Source: Bifidobacterium sp.
GTDB lineage: Bacteria; Actinomycetota; Actinomycetes; Actinomycetales; Bifidobacteriaceae
Reading direction: 5' to 3'
Length of the DNA stretch: 64,000 bases
Assembly: GCF_022640935.1 (NCBI RefSeq)
Contig: NZ_JALCCV010000003.1
Coordinates: forward strand, 78,186 to 142,185
Under the pieces are notes generated by a model. The model had not been told where the DNA came from, did not search any database, and saw only the letters and a program-made list of their open reading frames with translations. Both the position numbers and the translations under genes were made by a program. Shown one piece after another: positions 36,816 through 46,200 of this stretch; position 1 is the stretch's first letter, and each line of letters begins with the position of its first letter.

Positions 36816-37499
36816 TCAGCGATGCAGCAGGTTCGAGACCGGCTTGTAAATCAGGTATGTGGCGACGCCGTGGATGGCGAATTTGATGAGATTGAACGGC
36901 AGCAGGGCCGGGATTATCAATTGCGCGACCTGAGCGATACTCATATGCGCGTAGATCGGCGTAATGACGAGGTTGCCCAATATCGCAGCGGCCAGCGCGC
37001 ACACTGTTCCCAGCAGGATTCCTGCGATGGCGCCGCGCTGCGTGCGGCGGATCTTGTAGATCATGGCCGCAGGGACGCTCAGCGTCAGCGCGACCAGCAC
37101 CGCCATGATCGTGCCCCACGGGTCCATCAGCACATGCGGCATGAAGCCCAGCACGCTGACGATGACGGCAGCCGAGGGCCCGAAGGCGAATCCTGCGATC
37201 AGGCACACAATGCCCGAGGGATCGTATTTGAGCCACGGCAGCCCCGGTATGATCGGAAACTCGATGAAGCTCGTGGCCATGGCCAAAGCCACAAACAGCG
37301 CATAGATCGCGATGCGGCGCGTCGACCAGCGCCCTGAATCGGAAACGCCGGTGTCATGGGCGTCGCGCGCGGCGGTCGAACGCGACGCGGGGTCGGGCGA
37401 CGCTGCTGGATCGAAAGACGTGGAATCGGCGGCATCCTGCGATGACGTCGAAGCTGATGACTGCGCCGGATGCGTTCCGGCATGCGAAAAATCGCCCAT
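36816..37499 (-). CDS. ribU: Riboflavin ECF transporter S component RibU
   Basis: 227 residues. The first 55 or so are a serine/alanine/aspartate-rich cytoplasmic lead, longer than in most RibU proteins. Six membrane helices follow, beginning RRIAIYALFVALAMATSFIE. The RibU hallmark WLKYDPSGIVCLIAGFAFGP comes next, a loop that contacts riboflavin. It binds riboflavin and docks on the EcfT/EcfA module encoded next. ATG 37499 has GAGG five bases upstream, placed immediately after the FMN riboswitch, so the switch can hide the ribosome binding site. Confidence 0.93.
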   Translation of the reverse strand: MGDFSHAGTHPAQSSASTSSQDAADSTSFDPAASPDPASRSTAARDAHDTGVSDSGRWSTRRIAIYALFVALAMATSFIEFPIIPGLPWLKYDPSGIVCLIAGFAFGPSAAVIVSVLGFMPHVLMDPWGTIMAVLVALTLSVPAAMIYKIRRTQRGAIAGILLGTVCALAAAILGNLVITPIYAHMSIAQVAQLIIPALLPFNLIKFAIHGVATYLIYKPVSNLLHR

Positions 37500-37508
37500 A
37501 TGAGCCTC

Positions 37509-37657
37509 GTTTCTCCCATCCGGACTTTGACCGTTGGCCCCGGAATCCCACCGGATCAACCGCTTGCGCGGGTCGCGGGCTTCTTCTTCACCGTTATGCG
37601 TCGAACGACATCGGAATGGAAGTTACCGCCAGTAAGGATTTTCACCTTCCCTGAAAC
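37509..37657 (-). promoter_or_regulatory. FMN riboswitch (RFN element)
   Basis: Read on the minus strand, the conserved RFN blocks appear in order: AGGGAAGGTGAAAATCC, ACTGGCGGTAA, AGCCCGCGACCCGCGCAAGC, GATCCGGTGGGATTCCGG, GCCAACGGTC and AGTCCGGATGGGAGAAA. P1 is formed by GTTTC (37653-37657) and GAAAC (37509-37513). The element ends about 10 bases before the ribU start. FMN binding should repress ribU and the ECF module, probably at translation because the ribosome binding site directly follows P1. Confidence 0.95.
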
Positions 37658-37668
37658 TTGCATCTCCG

Positions 37669-37697
37669 TTTATACCCCTCGCCGGGTCGCGGCGCAA
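37669..37697 (-). promoter_or_regulatory. Promoter of the ribU-ECF operon
   Basis: On the minus strand: -35 TTGCGC (37697-37692), a 17-base spacer, -10 TATAAA (37674-37669). The predicted start is around 37662, a few bases before the riboswitch begins. Confidence 0.75.
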
Positions 37698-37777
37698 GGA
37701 CCATCATCTTCGGGCGGACGCCGAACCCCTCGCCATGGGTGAAGCGGACCGAAAGAACAAAGCGGTTCAACGGTGTG

Positions 37778-38557
37778 TCAACGATGCAGGAACAGTCCGC
37801 CGTCGCCCCAAGCCCACGTGCCTGATCCGGCGCCGATTTGGAAGTGGAGTTTGGCTATCCCCAGATCGTTGTAGGCGTGGTTGTCTTGCGCGCCCGCGTC
37901 GATGTACGCGGCGGCGGTATCGTCTTCGGCGCGATAGGAGAAACGCACCGGCTGCAGATTGCGGGCGCTGGGCGCCTTGCGCGCCGCCTCGACTCCGGCG
38001 GCGAACCATGCGGGGGCTGCGGCGCGGGTTTCATCGCTCATGCCCGGCGTGAATTCTTCGAAGGATTTGCTGCTGCGGTGCGTGCGCTGGCGTTCGGTGA
38101 ATTCCTCATAGCTGCGTCGCGCATAATCCTCGTGCTGCTCAGGGAGGCCGATAGCGATCACGACGTACAGCTCCTCTCCTCGTTCGATGCTGCAGTGGCG
38201 CTCGACCTGCTCGCGATCAATGCTGCCAGCCACCCAGCAGGTGCCCATGCCCTGCTGCGTCGCCGTGAGCACCACGCGTTCGGCGTAGAAGCCGGCCTGC
38301 TCCTTGGATTCGTTATCGCCGCGTGGACCCACGAGGGCCAGGTAGGTCGTGACATTGGCGAAACGCCCCGACGACATCGCTGTGGCGAAAGCCTGCCGTT
38401 CATTGCGAATGAGTTGCAGATGCAGGCCGGAGAGCGTGTTCGCGGCGTCAAGCGCCATATCCAGCCGACGGGCCGTATCGTCGTCGATAGGGTCGGGATC
38501 GTAACGACGCACAGCCGTGCGGATAGCGATGGCGTCAATGAGCTTATCATGCAACAT
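37778..38557 (-). CDS. Nitroreductase-family flavoprotein
   Basis: 259 residues. Nitroreductase features: AIRTAVRRYDPDPI near the N-terminus (FMN phosphate contacts), VVLTATQQGMGTCWVAG in the middle, and a second half with APSARNLQPVRFSY and YNDLGIAKLHF. It matches the TM1586-like nitroreductases, which hold FMN and reduce with NAD(P)H. Here the second half repeats the nitroreductase pattern, as in that subgroup. ATG 38557 starts at MLHDKLIDAI; a longer in-frame reading is poor protein. It lies upstream of the riboswitch operon. Its FMN need suits the neighbour, but it is not under the riboswitch. Confidence 0.85.
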   Translation of the reverse strand: MLHDKLIDAIAIRTAVRRYDPDPIDDDTARRLDMALDAANTLSGLHLQLIRNERQAFATAMSSGRFANVTTYLALVGPRGDNESKEQAGFYAERVVLTATQQGMGTCWVAGSIDREQVERHCSIERGEELYVVIAIGLPEQHEDYARRSYEEFTERQRTHRSSKSFEEFTPGMSDETRAAAPAWFAAGVEAARKAPSARNLQPVRFSYRAEDDTAAAYIDAGAQDNHAYNDLGIAKLHFQIGAGSGTWAWGDGGLFLHR

Positions 38558-38843
38558 AATACGATTATGGCGCAAAACTGCATGTATGGCATCTCTGAAA
38601 CGCCGCTGGGAGCCTGCTGATGCGCCGCATGTGGGCGTGTGGTGCCGAGCTTCGTCCGCCTCGCACGGATTCGGATATGTGTGGGCCGGAGCCGATGCAG
38701 ATTGTGGCCGGATCGGCGAATGACATGACATGCGAACGTTTGCAATTCGAGCCTTGTTTTAAAAACCGGGCAGCGTGTCGCGTTCCACGCGCGCTACAAT
38801 CGCGGTATTGACTTGAAGCGATTGTCCTACAGAGAGGTGAACG

Positions 38844-39617
38844 ATGATTGAAACGGCACAGGCGTTTGGCGTTGACATTGGCGGTTCGGGAATCAAAGCC
38901 GCGCCGGTCAACCTCGAGGCGGGAGAATTCGCCGAACCGAGATTGAAAATCCTCACGCCTGAGGTTTCCACGCCGGATTCGGTGGCGGAGATCGTGCGGC
39001 AGGAGCTGGAGCATTTCGAGGTGCCTGCGAACATACCGGTCGGCATTGCCTTCCCTGCCCCGATCAAACCGGGGCAAACGATAGATTTCATGGCTAATCT
39101 CGACCAGTCTTGGATAGGCGTGGATGTGACCGAAGTCTTTTCCAAGGCGTGTGGACGCCCGGTCACGGTCGTCAATGATGCGGATGCCGCGGGTCTTGCC
39201 GAGCAGCAGTTCGGCGCCGCGAAAGGCCAAGACGGCTTCGTGATCGCCACGACGCTGGGAACGGGCATCGGCACTGCGCTGATTTACAACGGCGTGCTTA
39301 TCCCCAACAGCGAGCTGGGTCATATCGAGCTGCCAAATGGCAAGGGCGATGCGGAGAAATGGGCCGCCTCTTCGGTGCGCGATCAGGAGAATCTGGGCTA
39401 CAAGAAGTGGGCGAAGCGGCTGACTAAGTACTACGGCCTGCTGGAGAAGTATTTCAATCCCGATCTTTTCGTGGTCGGGGGCGGGGTAAGTCGCATGAGC
39501 GATAAATTCTTGCCTTACATCGATATAAAAACACCGATCGTTCCCGCCACATTGCGCAATGAAGCAGGAATCATCGGCGCCGCCTCCTATGCGGCGGCGA
39601 AGCTGCTCGCCAATTAA
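38844..39617 (+). CDS. ppgK: Polyphosphate glucokinase
   Basis: 257 residues of the ROK-type actinobacterial polyphosphate/ATP glucokinase. N-terminal phosphate loop FGVDIGGSGIKAAPV, glucose-binding GIAFPAPI and VVNDADAAGLAE, TTLGTGIGTALIYNG, and the NSELGHIELP signature. It makes glucose 6-phosphate, using polyphosphate or ATP, at the entry of the bifid shunt. The TACAAT hexamer at 38795-38800 is a candidate -10. GAGAGGTG lies before ATG 38844. The aminotransferase gene follows after 9 bases, so they probably share a transcript. Confidence 0.94.
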   Translation: MIETAQAFGVDIGGSGIKAAPVNLEAGEFAEPRLKILTPEVSTPDSVAEIVRQELEHFEVPANIPVGIAFPAPIKPGQTIDFMANLDQSWIGVDVTEVFSKACGRPVTVVNDADAAGLAEQQFGAAKGQDGFVIATTLGTGIGTALIYNGVLIPNSELGHIELPNGKGDAEKWAASSVRDQENLGYKKWAKRLTKYYGLLEKYFNPDLFVVGGGVSRMSDKFLPYIDIKTPIVPATLRNEAGIIGAASYAAAKLLAN

Positions 39618-39626
39618 CCGAGGCGT

Positions 39627-40841
39627 ATGCATTTTTCCTCACGGGTGGATATCAGCGAACCCAATCCCATAGCTCAGGCCGAGGCGCAAGCTGCGTCCGA
39701 TGGCGTGGATTTGGGCAAGCTCAACGATTCGAATCCGACGAGGCACGGACTCGGGCCTGCTCAGATTCCCGGCATCTACGCAGCCCAACCGCGCGGCCCG
39801 AGCGTGGCGCGTGCGGCGCTGGCCGCCATGCTCGACGCACAGGATCTCGGTGCCACCCGTCATGCTGCGCAATCCTGCAAACAGGGCGATGCGGCAGGTA
39901 CCGTCGATCCGGACTGCCTGTATTTGCTCAGCTCAACCTCGCAGGCTTATTCCTGGCTGTTCAAGCTGCTGTGCGACGCAGACGACATCGTGTTGACGCC
40001 CAAACCGGGTTACCCGCTTATCGAGTCGATCGCGCGGCTGGAGTGCGTGCGCACGCTCGAATACCAATTGGGCTTCGATGGCTCATGGTTCATCGACACG
40101 GGTGCGCTTCGCATGCTGCTGGAAGGCCCGGACGGTTCGCGTGTGCGTGCTTTGGTGCTCATCAATCCGAACAATCCCACCGGTTCCTATGTTAAACCGG
40201 GGGAGCGGACCGAGCTGGTCGAGCTATGCTGGACGCATGGCGTCGCGCTGATCGCCGACGAAGTATTCTTCGAATATGCGCTGGAGCCGTTCGCTGGCAA
40301 TGCGCGTTTGGCTGGCGAACAAGGCGTGCTGACGTTCGCTTTGGACGGATTTTCCAAAATGCTGGCTGCGCCGCATGCCAAGGTCGGGTGGATCCGGGTT
40401 TCCGGACCGCGGCCAGACGTGGATGGGGCGATTCGCCGACTTGACGTGATCGCCGACGATTACCTGCCGATGAGCGATATCATCGCCGGGCGCATTCCGG
40501 AGCTGCTTGCCGCCGCTCCTGTGCAGACCGGGCGTGTGCGGCGCAGGACGCAGGCTAATCTGGCGGCATTGCACGCGATGTTGCAGGCCGATGCGCATGG
40601 GCTGGTATCCGTGCTGCGCGCGGAAGGCGGATGGAATGTGCTGCTGCGGCTGCCTGCCATATTGGATGAGAACGATGTGGTGCTGGCGCTGATCCGCGAA
40701 CGTCGGCTGTCCGGCCAGCCAGGCTATTTCTTCGACATGGTCACGAATGGCTATTTGGCTTTGTCGCTGCTGCCAGAACCCGAAATATTCAAAGCGAATG
40801 TGCAGGCGGTGCTCGACACCGTTGCCGGTCTTATCGGCTGA
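39627..40841 (+). CDS. Class I/II PLP-dependent aminotransferase
   Basis: 404 residues. The fold-type I aminotransferase pattern is clear: LSSTSQAYSWLFKLL, LTPKPGYPLIE, LINPNNPTGSYV, VALIADEVFFEYA, and the PLP lysine in LDGFSKMLAAPHAKVGW. The N-terminal LSDSNPTRHGL-type stretch (KLNDSNPTRHGLG) is typical of a bacterial subgroup of uncertain substrate. GAGG is four bases before ATG 39627. It is coupled to ppgK by position. The donor and acceptor cannot be read from the sequence. Confidence 0.9.
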   Translation: MHFSSRVDISEPNPIAQAEAQAASDGVDLGKLNDSNPTRHGLGPAQIPGIYAAQPRGPSVARAALAAMLDAQDLGATRHAAQSCKQGDAAGTVDPDCLYLLSSTSQAYSWLFKLLCDADDIVLTPKPGYPLIESIARLECVRTLEYQLGFDGSWFIDTGALRMLLEGPDGSRVRALVLINPNNPTGSYVKPGERTELVELCWTHGVALIADEVFFEYALEPFAGNARLAGEQGVLTFALDGFSKMLAAPHAKVGWIRVSGPRPDVDGAIRRLDVIADDYLPMSDIIAGRIPELLAAAPVQTGRVRRRTQANLAALHAMLQADAHGLVSVLRAEGGWNVLLRLPAILDENDVVLALIRERRLSGQPGYFFDMVTNGYLALSLLPEPEIFKANVQAVLDTVAGLIG

Positions 40842-40882
40842 ACTTGCATGTCCCGCAGCCGATTGGTGGCCGCGCCCAGCCG

Positions 40883-43246
40883 TCACAGTAGCGCGAACCA
40901 CGATCGCACGGTGTAATAGAGAACCGGATCCGTGCGGATAAGAGCATCGTCTCGCCCGGGCACGAAGAGCGACAGCACGGCGATCGCGATGCTGACGAGC
41001 ATAAGCGTCATCGTGAAAGCACGGACGCACCATAGCGCGATCGATGCCGCTGATGCACTTGTCCGCATGCTTGGCGTCGCCGCCGTATCGCCGAGGCCGC
41101 GGGATGCACCTTCACGATCCGTCTCCCGTAATATTGCAAGCATGGCACCTATGGCGCCCAGCGAGAACAGCCAGCCATAGTCGGACATATACCGCCAGCC
41201 CAAGCCTCCCCGCGCGGCATCCACCAATGTCAACACCAGCCCGAGCATCAGGCAGCCAGCCAGGAAACCCCATAGCCGCGAGCCTTGCAGCCGGCGCCAG
41301 AGCATGGGCAGCGCCCAGATCAGCAGCAGCGTCGGGCACAGCATGAACAGCCCTCCTGCCATAGGCTCGACATAGGCCCATTGCGCAAGCGGCGCAGGAG
41401 CGATGGCGAGGAAGGGGAAGCTGTGCACGAAGCGCCACGGCAGAAACAGCGAATAGCCGATGATCGCGATGATATTCGAAGAGGACGGCGCATAACGTGT
41501 CATATCGGTGACGGTCAGCTGATAACCTTCCCCGAAATCGAAGGGGGACCCGAAGCGCAGCGCATTGTAGATGCCGATCGGCACGACCATAAGCAAGGCG
41601 GGCAAGGCGACCACGGCTGCCGCGCGCAAACTTCCACGGCCTCCAGGGACCGGGTTTCGTACAACGGTTTCAGGCTCTGCGACGATTTGTTTCGCGGTCC
41701 GTGGAGCGGTTACGCGAGACGAGCTCCCACGCGCAGAGCCGGCGCGGTACATGGTGATGCGATGCCGCAGCGAAACGCCTAGCGCTGCGAGCTGCCGGGC
41801 GAAGATCGGGAAGCCGAGCAATGCCACCAGTGTGAAAGTCGGACGGCAGCCGATATTCGCCGAGATGCACAGGCTGCCAGCAGCCAGCCGTGGCAGGGAG
41901 ACCGCCGGGGCATTTCCGATGTGCCACACGGCGTGGGTTCGGCGGCCCTGCACCATGTCGCCCCTGTGCTGCCGACTCGCCTTGGTTGCCTGTGGCGTAG
42001 AGCCGAGCCAGAACCATAGTCCGAGCGCGCTGATCAGCAGCGAGGCGGCGAATGGCACCGAATAGAAATTCCGGCGCAACATCAGGTACGCGATATTCGA
42101 GCCGATGAGCAGCAGCGTCACCGACATGCTGGCAGCAGCCAGCGATGCGTGCGGGGCAACCCGGCGCACGAGGCGAATGGCAAGCAACGAACCGAAGACG
42201 ATGAATGCCGCAGACAGCAACAGCACTGCAGCCGAAGCCGGCAGCATCATGCCCCCGGGCACCCACAACGAGGACAGCGCGCGATAGGGTAGAAACAGCG
42301 CCAACGCAGGCAGCACGCCGAAATAGGAATACCAATGTCCCTGATAGAACGCGTAGTCCCAGTATATGGGGCTCACGCCCCGGGCCAGCAGCCGTTCTCG
42401 AGTCACCGTGCTGTACGGGTCGGCGGCCTTCGCCAGCGCGTCAGGCACCGGCAGATCAAGCGAAAGTCGGCCGTGCAGCAGCGAGTCGGCCAAATGCCCG
42501 TACTGGTCGAAATCGTAGGTGTATGCGCCCGACGCATGAAAATCGAGCGGTTTCGTCATCTGCAGCTGCTGCGCAACACCAATGCCGGCGACTGCCAGCA
42601 CGGCAGCAGCCATGACGGCGAGCAGCGCGCGCTGATACGGGCTTGCAGGATCCAGCTCGGTTCGCCACCATGAGGAACCCGGCCGCCAGCAAACGAACAG
42701 CAGCAACAGCGCCGCCATGGCCGCCACGCGCAGCCAGTCGAACTGGAACGGCACACGGACATTGGCGCGCACCGCCTGAATGGGAATCAATGAGCCTGCC
42801 GGCTCTTGAATCCACAGGCGCACGGTCGAGCGGGCATCGGCGCGCACATAGAGCGAACGCGGCGTGCGCAGATCGATCGTCTGCACGCGGCCGGCATAGC
42901 CGTCGCAATCAAGGCGGACCTGCACTCGGTCAAGCCCTCGGCGACCCTCACTTTGGCTCGAATGCAGGACGAGCGGATCGATGCGCGCGAACGACGACGT
43001 CCCGTCGGCGCCCAGTTCGAGATACGCCCGGGTCGGGTCCGTGACTTTGAGCAGGCCGCTGTCTGTACGGGCCAGGCCGGCGCCAAACGTGTTCTGCGCG
43101 GCGTCGGAATCGGTGCTGGCTGCGATGCCCTCCCAGAAGGCATGGTTGAACAACGCGCACTCGACAGCAAGGATGGCGAGCAACCCCACCAGGATCCGCA
43201 GAACCGAGGAGCGTCGTCTTCCGAAGTGTTTCGAGCGTGCAATCAC
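40883..43246 (-). CDS. Large polytopic membrane protein of unknown function
   Basis: 787 residues with one N-terminal helix (VLRILVGLLAILAVECALF), an extracytoplasmic domain of about 120 residues, and about ten further helices. The segment YQGHWYSYFGVLPALALFLP is a recurring pattern in membrane proteins with a GT-C glycosyltransferase-like layout, so a lipid-linked sugar transferase is one possibility. No DxD or catalytic motif is sure. GTG 43246 has no good ribosome binding site. A TATAGA-like hexamer lies a few bases upstream on the minus strand, which would give a near-leaderless mRNA. It is divergent from the 1157-aa gene with 41 bases between starts. Confidence 0.7.
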   Translation of the reverse strand: MIARSKHFGRRRSSVLRILVGLLAILAVECALFNHAFWEGIAASTDSDAAQNTFGAGLARTDSGLLKVTDPTRAYLELGADGTSSFARIDPLVLHSSQSEGRRGLDRVQVRLDCDGYAGRVQTIDLRTPRSLYVRADARSTVRLWIQEPAGSLIPIQAVRANVRVPFQFDWLRVAAMAALLLLFVCWRPGSSWWRTELDPASPYQRALLAVMAAAVLAVAGIGVAQQLQMTKPLDFHASGAYTYDFDQYGHLADSLLHGRLSLDLPVPDALAKAADPYSTVTRERLLARGVSPIYWDYAFYQGHWYSYFGVLPALALFLPYRALSSLWVPGGMMLPASAAVLLLSAAFIVFGSLLAIRLVRRVAPHASLAAASMSVTLLLIGSNIAYLMLRRNFYSVPFAASLLISALGLWFWLGSTPQATKASRQHRGDMVQGRRTHAVWHIGNAPAVSLPRLAAGSLCISANIGCRPTFTLVALLGFPIFARQLAALGVSLRHRITMYRAGSARGSSSRVTAPRTAKQIVAEPETVVRNPVPGGRGSLRAAAVVALPALLMVVPIGIYNALRFGSPFDFGEGYQLTVTDMTRYAPSSSNIIAIIGYSLFLPWRFVHSFPFLAIAPAPLAQWAYVEPMAGGLFMLCPTLLLIWALPMLWRRLQGSRLWGFLAGCLMLGLVLTLVDAARGGLGWRYMSDYGWLFSLGAIGAMLAILRETDREGASRGLGDTAATPSMRTSASAASIALWCVRAFTMTLMLVSIAIAVLSLFVPGRDDALIRTDPVLYYTVRSWFALL

Positions 43247-43287
43247 CCCATTATTCTATAAGCAACATGTCTTGTTGGATTGGAACA

Positions 43288-46200
43288 ATGACAAGCATGC
43301 CTGAATTCATCCACAATCCGAACGAACATGGCCGTGCGGTGATCGACGGGCATGAGGCGCTGCAGACGCTGCGCAAAACCATGGTCGCGCTCTCCCCATT
43401 GACCAAACGCAGGCGCTTCGATCATTTCGCCGGCGTTCCCGGAACTCTGGCATTAGGATGGGCGCAGCTGCCGCAGACCCAAGGCCAGGCGTTCTCGGTG
43501 GGCGTGTTCATCGATGACAGCCACTTCTCGCAGATCGCGCTCGCCGACGGCAAGGGACGGGTGTTCGTCGGCACTGATCCGGACATGGACACGCACGACA
43601 TGGAACCGAGCCTGCTCTTCGGCAAGGAGACCGAGCTGAAGATTCCCGCGCGGCCCCGGCTTGCACGGCCTGCGGGAAAGCCTGGTTCCCTGGCGGGAAG
43701 GCTTCGCGCGCTCGTCACGCGCGCCAGCGGCAAAGCCGGCGTCGGCAATCGGCTCTTGGACGCAGTGCAGGGCGGCATCGTGGGCCGGGACGCTTTCGGA
43801 CAGATGACATGGCTCGCGTCATGGCTTAAGCACGCCAATCGATATACCTTGGAGCAGCTGCGCATGGAGCTTCCCAAGTCGATGCGCATGGACCTCGAAT
43901 ACCGCGACGCGGTGTCCATCGCGTTTTTCGGCGCATATCTGCTGCCGCAGCTCAGCGGTCTGCTGATCGGGTTCGGCTCGGGCAACATCTTCCGTCGGCT
44001 CAATCGGGAGGCGCCGCTGGGTGCGATCCGGCGCAGCGTACGGGACTGCGAAAAGGCTCGTTCGAACGGGCTGCGCGTTTCCGGCCTGGAAGAGTATTTC
44101 AGCGAACTGATGCAGCAGTCGGGCGCACTTGACAATACTCCCGGTCTTGAAGCAGTGCATGGCGCCGAGCCGCTGCACCTGTATACGTCAAGCTATTCGG
44201 GCAGCTATTTCTTCTCGTGGGATTCCTCATTGGAATTCGCGCCGGCGCTCAAGGCATTGAAAATCGAAGGCAATCTCAACCGATTCGCCGCAACCAGCGC
44301 ATGGCTGGAGCGCAACGCGCGCATGGGCGCGATGCCGATCGAGGACACCGTCACCCGGGCGCAGGCCGCGCAAATCGATCTGGCGCTGCTTGACGATCCG
44401 GCGCTGGGCGCCTTCAAAAACGATGATTCGCAGCTTGCCTCGATGAATACGGCCGATCCGCATGGTGATATGCCGAACGTCGGCGAACTGAACGGCGATG
44501 ACGGTGTGCGACCTGTTATGCATATGATTACGGTCGCACGCGAAACCTCATCCTCGATCGCCGAGGGCTCGCCGGATCCAGTCAATGGATCTGCGAACGG
44601 CGAAGGTTCGGAATGGGTCTACCGCCAGAGCATGTCAACGTTATTGAGTCGGCTGCGGCTGCCATACCGCTATGACGTGGAATTCCGCTCGAATCTGCGT
44701 GAGGGCAATGTCTCCATCGCCTTCACTACCGCAGGCGTCTCGATGATGCCTTCGCAACGCTACGACTGCGGCTCGCACACATGGACGGCGCTCGGCGAGG
44801 GCGAACGTGCGGCTATGAGCGCGAACTACAATTTGCGCGTCGGCCTGATGATGGCGGCGCTCGGCTTCGGCGCGGACCCGAACATCACACAGGTTTCGCT
44901 GCATATCGACTCCTTCGGTCTCGAAGAGATCGTGGCCGAGCAGGACAGCGCAATCAGCCAGCTGATGAGCCAAGCGCTGAGCGCATTCGAGCATATGCGT
45001 ATCTCAGACATCCATTTCGGCCCGTCGAAGGCTGATCCCAAAGATGGCGACGTCCATGGCGATCCGTCGCGGCCGGGTGCAGCGGCCGATGAAAGCGAAT
45101 TGCGACAGCGCGGCGAGGCGCCCTCTTCCTCACCGCAAGGAGAGACGGAAGACGATGACGAGCAAAGAGAGCCACAGCATGATCCTCAGCACGGCCGACA
45201 GGGCGGACGTGATCCCAAGACATCAGTAGACCGCCAGTTCGAAGACCTGATGAAGGGCGTCGACTTCCCTGATATCGACATCGACGAAATGACTTTCGCT
45301 TCCTCCGACGGCGGCAACCGGACCCAGGGCGATGATGCCCAAAAGGACGATGCGCAACACGGCGATACGCGGCCGGATCAGGATGATCGCGACGATCCGC
45401 ATGGATTCTCCGGCGATCCGATTGAGGCGCTGCGCCGCAATCCGAGCGTGCGCAACATGGTCACCGTGACCTTCGAGCGCGAAGCATTCCTGGCGAGGCT
45501 GCAAAACGATGGGCTGCGCCACCCCGTGGAAACATACCGCCAGTTCAATGCGGCTATGGATGTGGATGGGCAGGGCGGGCTTCGGCCGGTGAATGCCAAG
45601 TTCAACTTGCGCGACGCCCGGTTCTCTCCGGCTGGCGCGCAGGAAGAACCGGAGCTTGCCGACATGCCGTTCGACGATGCCGTGGCGCACGTCCTCGGTG
45701 CAACGAATGCCGTGGGCCTTTCGATCCAACGCGCCGACCTGCTGCAACGCGCGGTCGACGACTTTCACGGTATCGCCTCCGCGGATTCCCTGCCTTCCGT
45801 GGCCAAAGCGCAGCAGGCTATGGCGATCGTCGAAGAGCTCGGCGACCCTGAGCTTGACGCACTCGCGCCGCAGGTCGGCAGCGCGCTGATCGATTCCACG
45901 GACACCCCTGATTTCAACTTTACATTGTCGGCCGATCTCGACCGGGACCGTCTCAAAGCCCGCGATCTGCTGTTTTCTGGGCAGGTAGATCAGGGCATCG
46001 CCAGCCTGCAGGCGCAGTCAGGGCGCTTGGACGCCATGTTCGCCAGCCGTTCGGGAGTGCCACGGTATTTCAATTCCTACGCCGAACGCGTGGTCTATAA
46101 CCGCCTGTTCGCCACTCCTGGTGAACGCATGGTGCTGATCCCCGACAACTTGTTCTACGCGCATATGGAGCTGGCCGATGTGCTCGCGCAGATCAAAGGC

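Noticed and set aside
39729..39745. TTCGAATCC-like piece resembling a tRNA T arm
   Set aside because: It lies inside the aminotransferase coding sequence and no cloverleaf can be built around it.
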